Part shown: positions 43,301 to 55,300 of the stretch, in pieces
Numbering within the stretch: the stretch's first letter is position 1
How the letters are laid out: each line of letters opens with the position of its first letter
Assembly: GCF_964355755.1 (NCBI RefSeq)
Contig: NC_092678.1
Coordinates: 7,288,922-7,352,921 of the forward strand
Reading direction: 5' to 3'
Length of the DNA: 64,000 bases
From: Antedon mediterranea
Lineage: Eukaryota; Echinodermata; Crinoidea; Comatulida; Antedonidae
Notes under the pieces: model-generated
What the model saw: the letters and a program-made list of their open reading frames with translations, nothing else
What the model was told of the DNA's origin: nothing
The model's database searches: none
Program-made: the position numbers and the translations under genes

Positions 43301-46300
43301 CATTTTTAAATTGATGATTTTACAGACGTTTTTCTCGCACACAAAATGACTAGCCTACAGTACAGTAGGCCTACCCCATGTTCAATGTTTTTGTTTCTAT
43401 GGAACGTCAAAAGAGCAAACATTATATAGAGGGCTGAAAACTCTGTGGAGTCCATCTACAGTGTGGATGGAACAATGTAAAATTAAAATTGTAATGATAA
43501 TAGTATAATCATGCAAGTACGAGGAAATAAATACTGGCAAATAAATTTTAATTAAAAAATCATGATAAGTTTTTTTTTGTTTCGTTTTCTTTCTGTTTTT
43601 ATACTTGTACTATTATTGTTGATCTTTTGGCGCTCCATAGAAACAAAAACATTGAGCATGGGGAGCTCGAGGAGTTACATTACAGGATACAAAGTCTCAA
43701 AGAAACACATCTGTAAAATCATAAATTTAAAGGATTTATTTATTTGTTATTATGTGTTTCTCCTTCTGAAAGTACTTATAAGTCCTAATTTTTAAAGTGT
43801 GGTGTTCAGGATAAAGTTAGTCAACAAATTTGGAGTCAAAATACAAGAAAGGCAGGTGCGTAAGAAAAACATCCTCTGAACCAACACAGTGGAGTAAATA
43901 TATACAAACAAACACCCCGTCAAGTTTGTTTGTTGTAAAGAAAAAATATACATTTACTCAACGGGCGAAAATAATGTGAGTTTATCTATGTTTTGCGGTG
44001 GTATTAAATTATATTTATGGTAATAAATGAAACCTACTGTGTTTAAAATTATGTATGGATAAACAAGTATTGTTTTTAAGCTGTAGTATATCTTAGAATT
44101 TGTAATCTTAGGTCTTGGGTCTTAGCTTTCGTGATCTTAGGTTTAGGGGGTCTTAGCTTTCGTGGTCTTAGGTTTCGTGACACCCCTGCTGACTCTTCTT
44201 ATGGCAGCCCCTACATCTAGAATCTGCCTCAGACGTATTGACCTATGCCATTCCTCAGGTCAAAGAGAGCACTGGACGAGGTGCCCTCAATAATAGGAAC
44301 AACAATGTGCTTTCAAAAGTCCTGGCTTACATCCATCAATCAAATGAATTTAAGATTGACATAAGAAGGGTTTGTGAAGTATCTTAAAGCTTATACTTGT
44401 TTATACTTTTAATGTTTTTTCTAATTAGGTCCTACAGCAGAAGTCAGTGAATCTACTGCACAAGGTATTATGGAAGTATATTTATTTCTTGTAGAAATTA
44501 AAACTGATTTCCCCCTAAAAAAAATGTTTTTGTTTAATATGCTATTTTAATGTCATATAATAGTTATCCACTTTGACCAAAAATTGAATTGAAAAAAAAT
44601 TATTTACCTGAAAAAACTGTAATTTAAAGCTAAAAAAGCCAATGGATTTTTGATTGAATTTAACCATTTATTTTTTCATTTTATAAGTGAAAATATATTT
44701 TTTCTAAGTGAATAACTTTGTTAAAATAAAAAAATGGCCTATTCAAAGTTTGAATTTAATAATCTTCATTGTTCATGTTTTTAGAGGACAATACAGTGAT
44801 ACAAATAATGAATTTTTATGAGTGTAATGGTACAAATAATGGCATGAGGTGAATGATGAAAGGTTATATTTCAACGAGGCAAAGCCGTGTTGATATTATA
44901 ACCTTTCATCATCACCAAATACCATTATTTGTACCATTACACGAATATAAACATTCATTATTTGTTTTATATAATATCTAAATAGATTTCTGTTTTGAAT
45001 TTGAATCAATTAAAAATTTGATTCACACACACACATTTATTAACAAAGTAACATTTGGTTTGTAATAATATTATATTAGATTCATATGGATTTTAAAAAC
45101 ATCCCTACTGTAGTGTTAATTATGTCAACAAACGACCAAACCATCCTAGGCCTAGCAAGCCTAAAACGCCTAAGTCTAGCCTTATACTAACATTCCTAGC
45201 CTAGGCCTAGCTAAATACGAAACGTTGACAGGCAACTGGAACTCAGTACATATAACTCTCCAAAAATTTACTTCCATCGCCAAAAATTCAATTGCGGCGA
45301 AAGTACAAAATGTGTGGTGCTGTTGTATTTCAAAAGCAATAGTATAAAAGAAATATTTTCCAAACACAAAAAGAGTACTATTAAACGATCGTGTAATAGT
45401 GCGTACTATTCACATCATGTGACCCACAATCGTCCAATCAAATGGCAGGAATTTATTTAGGTGTTATATAGTTAAAAATATTCATTACTTCATTAAATAT
45501 TATTCTTCAAACAGAGAAACATACAATAGTACTATTAAATATCCTTTCCCTGGCCCATATATTTAGGAACTCCCTTAGTACATATAATTATGAAGTATAT
45601 ACTGTACATAAAAATAAAAAATGACACTAAAATAATCTAATGGTTTTTTTTTCTAGTGGTTTTGGAAATTGCACTTGATAATAATCTAATATATTGCGTT
45701 TGACATCTTAAACTGATCAAATCTATCTGATTTTGTGGTAGGGACTTTAGGCCTAATCTGGGCACTCAAAGTGAGAATATTTTTGAAAAACTGACTGCAA
45801 AGATGTAAATATTAGGCCCATATTATGTTTAAAAACATATTATTCAGACCCTATTGCAAAAATTTATGAAAAGAAAAAATGTTATAAATACCCTTGCGAT
45901 TGGCACGGGAAACCTGTTGTTATTAAGCCGTTTGAACCACTGAGTGATAAACATTTTTGTTTTTTTCTTTTATATTACCCGTTTTTGGTAAAATGTTACA
46001 CATTGTTTATTGCAGTTTATCATAATCGGTCTACATTGAAACAAGTTAAAATAATACTCTTTTTTTCCAATTAAACAAAAATTAGTTACCACAGTATGTT
46101 GAATAAACAATTGAAATGCTTCCTTTGTATTTTGAAAAAGATATAAACAGTTTTTTAAAAACATTTTTCTCTTCCTAATAGGATCGACCTGTCCAGTTGG
46201 TCAGAATATAGAGTCAATAAACGGACAATTGGATTTAAATGCTACTGGTCCTCTCCTCACACTTCAGAATCCATCAAGTAGTTGGCCTACCGAATGCCAT

Positions 46301-49300
46301 GTCACATGGGACGAGTATTTTTTTTATTATTATTATTTTGATCCTTTTTATATTATCAGTTTTGTTTTTAGAGGTAAGTGTTGTCATCCTTTTTGTTTTC
46401 CCTGGTCCCTAAAGATATACACCTCCCCACGCCCAAATGAGCCTTGATAATAGGCCCACAGCCAACTCTCCCAATATCGGAGTTTCTGGAAACTCTCCCT
46501 ATACCAGACTTTTCTTGAATTCTAAATAGTCCCAAATTCATTTTTTACCATTCAAAATACATTCCAAATATCAGACTTTTCAGAAAAACAAAAAAAATCT
46601 GGCCAGCCCAAATGTCTCCGTTTATACAATATAATAATTATATAGGCCTAATAACTTAAAAAATAACAAAGACCAAAATATCAACATGCGCCCTCTGTGC
46701 CAATATTTTGCCAAGTACTTCACCAACTGAGTGCTGCCTTCATTTAATAGTTTAGATTTTTTAGAGGGTTAGATTAACTTTTATTTAGGAAATAGATGAT
46801 CTATCTTTAACATGAAAATAATTATTCTCATGCATTATTCATGATATAATAATTTCCACTTCTACTATTAAATATCATTTTCTTAATAATTATTATACAT
46901 AAATTTAACAAAAATCTGGATTTTGGATGTGTAACCCAAAAAAAAAAAAAGATTTATCTCCGTCACATTAAAAGAGGTAGCCTATTCTATAATTCTACTC
47001 CATTTCATTAACAATCAGAAATAATAATAATTAAAACAAATCGGGTAAAATGCTGAAAGTCAACTTAGAATTGAATTATTTTGCGTATAACGTCATTTTT
47101 TTTTATTTACACAGAACCTTCTACAACGGTAGATCCAGTCCGTGGAATACAATATACTACACAAGACTTGTCCACACCAGTCGGTTATCAAGATGGAATA
47201 ATAGCAAGTGATAAATAAATCATTTTGCTTGACAAATCCAAAAGAAATTACTCAAATTCTTTAGCTTTCGCCATCTTGGCTGATGGCTTGATCACAAGTG
47301 ATCCGGTCCACTACTACTACTTCTTTTGGATTTGTCAAGCAAAATGATTTATTTATTATCTACTATCCTACAAAATGCACTTATTCACAAATAGCAAGTG
47401 ATGTATTTCTCTTTTAATTATACTCAGCCCTGATTGGTTGATTTCTCATAATATAGAAGTGTTAGTGTTAGTTTGGTTCAAAGAAAGAAGTTACTTACTC
47501 AATTTCGGTAGAACTTTCCTTTGGGAAGAGGACGAGCCTATTAAGGAGGCAATTTCCAATGACATTAACAGGATAAAATATGTTTACACTACTATCACCT
47601 CATATTCAGGGGACACCTTATTAAAGGTTCTAGTGTAGTAAACCACTCTACTCATGGACATACAGTAAACATGTACACAGCGCTCTAAACGTAAAAAATA
47701 GTTTCTTTGTTTTAGATAAAGTCAGATCGAGGTTCAATCGTAATATCAAATATTTTTTCCGCTTATAATAAATTTGTATTTTATTTTTTTATTTTATGTC
47801 TTTAGGAAATGTGGCCAGATATTACCAATAGTGAATTAATCACTGTCCTATCATCTGCAGTGATTAAGTTCACTTTGGTTGACCCGGGTCTCCCCAATTT
47901 CAGTTTTTTTGTTGTTATGTATATACTGAAATAGACCGAATAAATAATGAAACTAGAAAGCCACTCCGAGAGTGCATACCTCCGCCTACTGTCAAATTCT
48001 CCTACATAAGATTTCTCCGGTAAAAAATATATATATATATATATATTTGTGTGTGTCTTAATGCTGTTTGTGATTTCGGCTAATTTCACTACAAACATGT
48101 GTATGCGAGTTTGGTGTAATGGTTATGTAACAAGCCTTTCAATTAACAATAGCTTCAGTTAACTAATAGAACAGCAACGCGAAAATCAAACGAGTGAATT
48201 TGAAAAAAAAATGGGTTTTTTAAACTACTCGCATCAAAAAACGTGCAAATTAAATCAAATTATGTTTTAAAATTACAAATCACAAATTATAACTATTGCC
48301 TCTTGTACAAAAATGAAATTTTTTGGACAAGAAGTTCTTGAGAAAATGCAATTTTAGTTTACTTGTTACTTTAAGACTGCTCGCCAGCTTTTGAAAAATT
48401 CTGTCCTATCTTTTAAAACTAGCAGGTCTGAAAAGTATACTAAAAAGTGGTCCAGAATTAGGACCATGGTCCCAAATGATCCCAAATTTTAATGGAATAG
48501 TCCTTGACCACATATCTATCTATATATTCATTCATTTTACATATACGTCTTTGGCGGAGGTAAATGAAATGAAATGAAATCCCCCTGATACAGGGGCTAT
48601 TTTGTGAACCAGTTCACCGGGGTATCCCCTTACTCTTCTCGAATAATGAACTGGGTTCTTTAAAGTGCACATAAGTTATAACTGTGTACACTGGACCTAC
48701 GGTTTATAGTCCTTATCCGAGAAGACTTGTTCCACCACCAGAACTAGGAGCAAGTCGGCCTCGAAAGGCCCTTGCCGATGTTGTTGGCTTTTTAGGTACG
48801 GTAAACGGCTCCCCTGCCTTAACCGCTCGGCCATTTGACTCAAATCAAAGGAAGATTATGTCACAGCCTAGAGTTAGATCTGTGTGAAATTTATGAATAA
48901 ATTACTAATTCTTTGTGTCCTCACTTTAGGTCGACAAACTTTTGAATGAAAGTACTATAATAGAACAAATGAAAGAGAGGGACTTCACATTTGATTACTT
49001 TGTTGAAGAAGAAAACTATGGTAAGAACAATTTTGTTTTGGTCCTAAAGGAGTTGTGCAATATTTACTAGAGGATGAAGTTGTCCGGGTGTAGCCTGCTG
49101 GGGGTAGTATCCAGGGTGTAGCTATCCCGGTTGTAGTTGTCCAGGGTGATGTTGTTAGGGTGTATCTCCTGTATTAGGTTGTAACTATCCAGGGTGTACC
49201 ATCCAGGGTGTAGATATCTTCAGGCCCGTAGCCAGAATGCATCAGAGGGGGGTTTTCTTGACACCAAGTATTTTGCGAGCGCAGCGAGCAACTGTAGGCT

Positions 49301-52300
49301 GGGGGCCAGGGGGCCGCCAAGGGCCCCCGGTCGGGGTCCAGGGGGCTTCGCCCCCTGGAAGCTTTGGCTCTCAGAGCAATTTCGGTTGTTTTAATAAGCT
49401 TACAGAGACATTTTTTACCTACTAAAATCTGGGTTATGCAGAGAAATTATATAGTATAGTATGGAAGTTAGTAGTACTGATCATGAATAACAGCTTTATT
49501 GTTGCAAAAAAGTATATTATATTAGGCCCTTAAGTAATTTCTTATCCTATAAACATAAAAAACAAATAGTACCGTATATTTCGGTGTACAAGTCGCACCT
49601 GTGTATAAGACGCACCCATAACGGAGACTGAAATATTAGTATTTTTTATGTAGTCGATGCATAAGACGCACTTATTTCTAGGCCGAAATTTAAACATTTT
49701 ACAATCAAAACAATGGTATTTTAATAATAAAACAACGATATTTGAGACATATTAGAATCAAATGATATAATTTTGTTTGATTGCCTTTATTACATCGTAA
49801 TCAGTCTCTACTTCAACTAGCTGAAAGTTCAATGAAAAGGGAAATCCCCATATTGTTTCAGTTACGATGCACTGTGTGGGTAGGGCTAGCCTATGTCTAT
49901 TTAAGTAACTTTAATTTCATATTATTTAAATATATACCTTCTTATTGTGTGTATGACCATTATAAAATCAATCCAAATGATGTTCAGTTTTTTGGGCTGA
50001 TAATGAACCAGGAATATCATGTTGGGTAGGCCTATATGAAAATCTTTCCTATTTCCATGCATGCATTACAGCAATATGAGGAGAGAGCACTAACCATGTG
50101 CTCCTTGCCTGGTGGCCAGCACTGTTGGCCATATACACTATAAGATTAGGGGAAGCTACGTAACACAATAACAACACACTCTTTTAGATATCGCTTGACA
50201 TACGAACTATTGACTACATGATTATAAAATTATGTGATTGTTGACATAGAGATGTAATAAAAATAAACCACCGTGATCAAGGGAAATAGTTATTGTGTAA
50301 ATAAAATGTAACACCACCGTAATTAACGGACTCTTCCATAAATGTGTTGCGCTGTGATGATGCTGCATGCTGCTAGAATACACACCCGCGAGTTCAGAGA
50401 GTATTACTAGGCCTGGGTAGAATATCTAATGCGTACTGTAATATTAATTAATACAGTCGAGGATGACAATTTACCTTAACTAAAAATTCAATAAACTTGT
50501 TACCACACTGTGGTTAGACAGGAGTGAGTAACTAGCTAGGCCTACATTGCAGAGTAGTAGGCCTACACTATTTTTAATTAATTTAAGTATTAGTAGGTAA
50601 TTAAATTAATTAGGGTTACATTTAGAGGTCAAATTTGCGTGTCAAAAGTGCGTCTTATACACCGAAATACAGGGCCGTAGCCAGGATCTGTCAAGGGGGG
50701 GTTCGGACACTAAATATTTGGGTCAACCCCCCCCCCCCCTCACCCAGCCTGATGCGAAGCGAATTTTGTTAAATGACACCCCTAAATGGCCGGAAAAGAC
50801 ACTCTCGTGCAGCATGCTATATAACCAATGAGCAAAAAGATCATACTTTTTTCCTCCTCCTCAAACACGTCGATAATTTAAATGACGATAACTATTTGTT
50901 GCCGTATGTTAGATGCGCGTGCTCTGTGCGGAACCGCCGATTGTTTGATCATTTACTCCGTATTTTGTTTTGCGTTCAAGTTCAATGCGAACGTATATCT
51001 AGGAGCAGCCCCGAAAAAAGCACAATGGGTGAAGGCAAATGCTATTTGCTAGCTCTATCTATAATATTTATTTACAGCAATTTGTTGAGGAATATAAATA
51101 TGTAAATAGGTGATATTAATACATTTTAGTACGTATCGGCTGGTGGTCTAGAAAAAAATAATCGGATGCCATAATGTGAACTACGTCAGTACTTGATACC
51201 ATAGATATTATAGTGTAAAATATTAATATTCACTATAATCCTCTGATACATTATACTTCATAGTCACACATAAATACTGATGTACGTCGGAAGGCTATAT
51301 ACTTTATGCATGCTGCCTGACTGCCAGTGATCTAAACAATTATAGGTACGCAGTTGTCTGGCGGTGTCCTTTGTACGAATCGTTCGTGCGCCAGCTCGCT
51401 ATGAGACGCGTCAATATCATGTTACATGCAGGGACCAAACATTTATTTTTCAGGTTAAAATCGGCAATTCATTTGCAGCTTTTAGAAATTTACAGACACC
51501 CTGATTTCGTTTCCGTCGGCACATCATCGCGGCCGTCGGCAAACAAAGGTGCCGGGGAAAAAAATTTACTATTTATTCTGACAATAATTGAACTGTATAT
51601 ATAATTCTTTTGAGTGTTTGTTTATTTACATATCATATCATCATTGATCCCTTCAGATCAACTATTTTTTATTTTCATTACATCTAACGAAACACGTTAA
51701 AAATGTGTAGCACGTACGTACGGCCGTACGCGGTAGATTGTTTACTCAAAAGTCTTTGACCTGCAGTGAGCCTCTCATGACCTGAGATTTGTATGTCTTC
51801 CTACGCTAAGAGATTATATAGTTCCACATGCCATGTGCTTTTTTGTCTAAGATATATTTATTATAAGTGCCAAAAACCCGGTTTTTTTCTCGATATGAGG
51901 CCTTTATTATTCAAAATTTTTAAAGAAAAAGGACATATACCATAAGAAATATCCATGTATTTTATTTTTGGAACAGAATATTCCGTGAGGCTCAACTACA
52001 AAACCACCATTTTGTGATATGACGTCATCGTAAGCCAATCAAAGCTGAGCTTTCTCGCGATTGGCATTGCTCACGGTTGAATGATTTAGGATTCTAGCTG
52101 ATTTGATTGGTGGATGCGAATCACCCGCAGCGGAATGTTTTCTCTCGCGCGTGTACCATGAATCTCTGATCGTTACTACACAAAGTTAGAGCAATGAATT
52201 CCGTTAAGTAAACAACTTTATATATTTTATAAGCATTTAATAACATGTTTTATTGATATTTCCAATGGTGATATATAAAATAAATTACTAAAAAACGTAA

Positions 52301-55300
52301 TTATATGTAACCAAAAATGTTTAACCAAAAATGGCGTAGTTATTAGAATTGTCGACTGAGGCCGCAAATTGTTTTACTTCTTTCGTGGCTAAAAACGATC
52401 ATTTTCGGTGATGTTTTAGACCCTATATTTCGAAAACTACAAGTCAGATTTTCCTAACTCTTTCTTAATATTGTAATATGAATACAACATACTAACAGAT
52501 AATGTTGGTTTGGTTTTAATTTTGCATCGTTATCCCATATAAGACAATATGACTATGTAATCCTAGAACATATATTGATCAGAGACGTCGTGTATGTACA
52601 GATAATGACACCAATGTTGTCGGCAAATTGGCAATTCCCGGCCCCCCCAACTTCAAAATCCTGGATACGCCACTGATCACTAGTTGACGCTCATACAGAG
52701 AAGAAGGTTCACGAACAAGTTTACGAATTTTTCAATTTACAAACAACTTTTTGTACTGTGGGGCACGTATTTGGAGGATTTTTGGAGATGAGGGTGAGGT
52801 ATTGGGCATGTCGGGGATGGGGGTTCGCAGTTGGTTAAGGGGGGTTCGCTGTAAAGGGGGGTTCGCCCGAACCATAAAAACCCCCCCTGGCTACGGGCCT
52901 GAAATATACGGTAGGCCTACGTACACGTACCAATTTAACTCAGCACCATTTTTATTCAAGTTTAAACAGTGAAATTCTTTGGTTTAATGAAAAATATTTT
53001 CAGGAAAAAAATAAAAATCCCCAAAAAGATTGAACTGAACTGAACGTGATCTTGTGCGTTCCGAAAAGCCCGGCCGAAGCACGCGATTGGTCAGTCCATT
53101 TTTCTGTCATATTTATAACCATCATCTCTCAACAATCTCTCGATCTCACGCTCAGCAGTGACTTTGACATCGGACAATCTGTATATTCGATCGATTTAAA
53201 CATAGTCAATAGAAGTAAAATGACCAAAAAATCTGCTATAATTGATAATTAATTGCACGATTTTGGAAGTGGGGCCTTTGTTTTTCAAGGGGGGTTCGCT
53301 GGTAAAAGGGGGGTTCGCGCAAAAGGGGGGGTTCGCCCGAACCCCAAAAAACCCCCCTGGCTACGGGCCTGTATCTTGGAGGTAGTTATCCAGGGTGTAG
53401 CTATCCAAGGTGTATAGCTATCCCGGTTGTAGTTGTCCAGGGTGATGTTGTTAGGGTGTAGGTTCTGTATTAGGTTGTAGCTATCCAGGGTGTAGCTATT
53501 CTGGAGGTAGTTATCCAGGGTGTAGCTATCCAGGGTGTAGCTATCCCGGTTGTAGTTGTTCGGGGTGATGTTGTTAGGGTGTAGCTATCAAAGATGTAGC
53601 ATCCAGAGTGTAGCTATCCTGGAAGTAGTTATCCATGGTTTAGCTATATCCAGGGTGTAGCTATCCCGGTTGTAGTTGTTCGGGGTGATGTTGTTAGGGT
53701 GTAGCTCCTGTATTATGGTGTAGCTATCAAAGATGTAGCATCCAGAGTGTAGCTATCCTGGAAGTAGTTATCCATGGTTTAGCTATCCAGGGTGTAGCTA
53801 TCCCGGTTGTAATTGTCCAGGGTGATGTTGTTAGGGTGTAGCTCCTGTATTATGGTGTAGCTATCCAGGGTTTAGCTATCCCGTTTGTAGTTGTCCATTG
53901 TGATGTTGTAGGGCGTAGCTCCTGTATTATGGTGTGGCTATCCTGGAGGTAGCTATATCCAGGGTGTAGCTATCCCAGTTGTTGTTGTCCAGGGTGATGT
54001 TGTTAGGATGTAGCTATCCAGGGTGTAGCTATCCAGGGTGTAGCTATCCCGGTTGTAGTTGTTCGGGGTGATGTTGTTAGGGTGTAGCTCCTGTATTATG
54101 GTGTAGCTATCAAAGATGTAGCATCCAGAGTGTAGCTATCCTGGAAGTAGTTATCCAGGGTGTAGCTATCCAGGGTGTAGCTATCCCGGTTGTAATTGTC
54201 CAGGGTGATGTTGTTAGGGGGTAGCTCCTGTATTATGGTGTAGCTATCCAGGGTGTAGCTATCCAGGGTTCAGCTTTCCCGTTTGCCGCGTCCCGTTTGT
54301 AGTTGTCCATGGTGATGTTGTAGGGCGTAGCTCCTGTATTATGGTGTGGCTATCCTGGAGGTACAGTAGCTATCCAGGGTGTAGCTATCCCGGTTGTAGT
54401 TGTCCAGGGTGATGTTGTTAGGATGTAGCTATCCAGGGTGTAGCATCCAGGGTGTAGCTATCCTGAAGGTAGTTATCCAGGGTGTAGCTATCCAGGTGTA
54501 GCTATCCCGGTTGTAGTTGTCCAGGGTGATGTTGTTAGGGTGTAGGTCCTGTATTAGGGTGTAGCTATCCAGGGTGTAGCATCCAGGGTGTAGCTATCCT
54601 GAAGGTAGTTATCCAGGGTGTAGCTATCCAGGTGTAGCTATCCCGGTTGTAGTTGTCCAGGGTGATGTTGTTAGGGTGTAGGTCCTGTATTAGGTTGTAG
54701 CTATCCAGAGTGTAGCTATTCTGGAGGTAGCTATCCAGGGTGTAGCTATCCCGGTTGTAGTTGTCCAGGGTGATGTTGTTAGGGTGTAGGTCCTGTATTA
54801 GGTTGTAGCTATCCAGAGTGTAGCTATCCTGGAGGTAGTTATCCAGGGTGTAGCTATCCCGGTTGTAGTTGTCCAGGGTGATGTTGTTAGGGTGTAGGTC
54901 CTGTATTAGGTTGTAGCTATCCAGAGTGTAGCTATTCTGGAGGTAGCTATCCAGGGTGTAGCTATCCAGGGTGTAGCTATCCCGGTTGTAGTTGTTCGGG
55001 GTGATGTTGTTAGGGTGTAGCTCCTGTATTATGGTGTAACTATCAAAGATGTAGCATCCAGAGTGTAGCTATCCTGGAAGTAGTTATCCATTGTTTAGTT
55101 ATCCAGGGTGTAGCTATCCAGGGTGTAGCTATCCCGGTTGTAGTTGTTCGGGGTGATGTTGTTAGGGTGTAGCTCCTGTATTATGGTGTAGCTATCAAAG
55201 ATGTAGCATCCAGAGTGTAGCTATCCTGGAAGTAGTTATCCATGGTTTAGCTATCCAGGGTGTAGCTATCCCGGTTGTAATTGTCCAGGGTGATGTTGTT

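Larger units (their letters stand above)
49221..53371. mobile_element. Transposon A (CAGGCCCGTAGCCAG ends) inserted in the minisatellite
   Basis: Ends CAGGCCCGTAGCCAG and CTGGCTACGGGCCTG, followed inward by G-rich/C-rich tracts. Target duplication TATCTT (49215-49220, 53372-53377). The empty site GATATCTTGGAGG is readable in the array near 56018. The left interior has the dyad CCAGGGGGCTTCGCCCCCTGG (about 49339-49359). No transposase is recognised. Confidence 0.85.

Noticed and set aside
49237-49425. GC-rich ORFs as a domesticated gene
   Set aside because: They lie in transposon A's left end across a GC-rich dyad, with no known domain and no splice support.
50773-51105. 110-codon ORF inside transposon C as transposase
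   Set aside because: No catalytic motif or family recognised; too short to claim.
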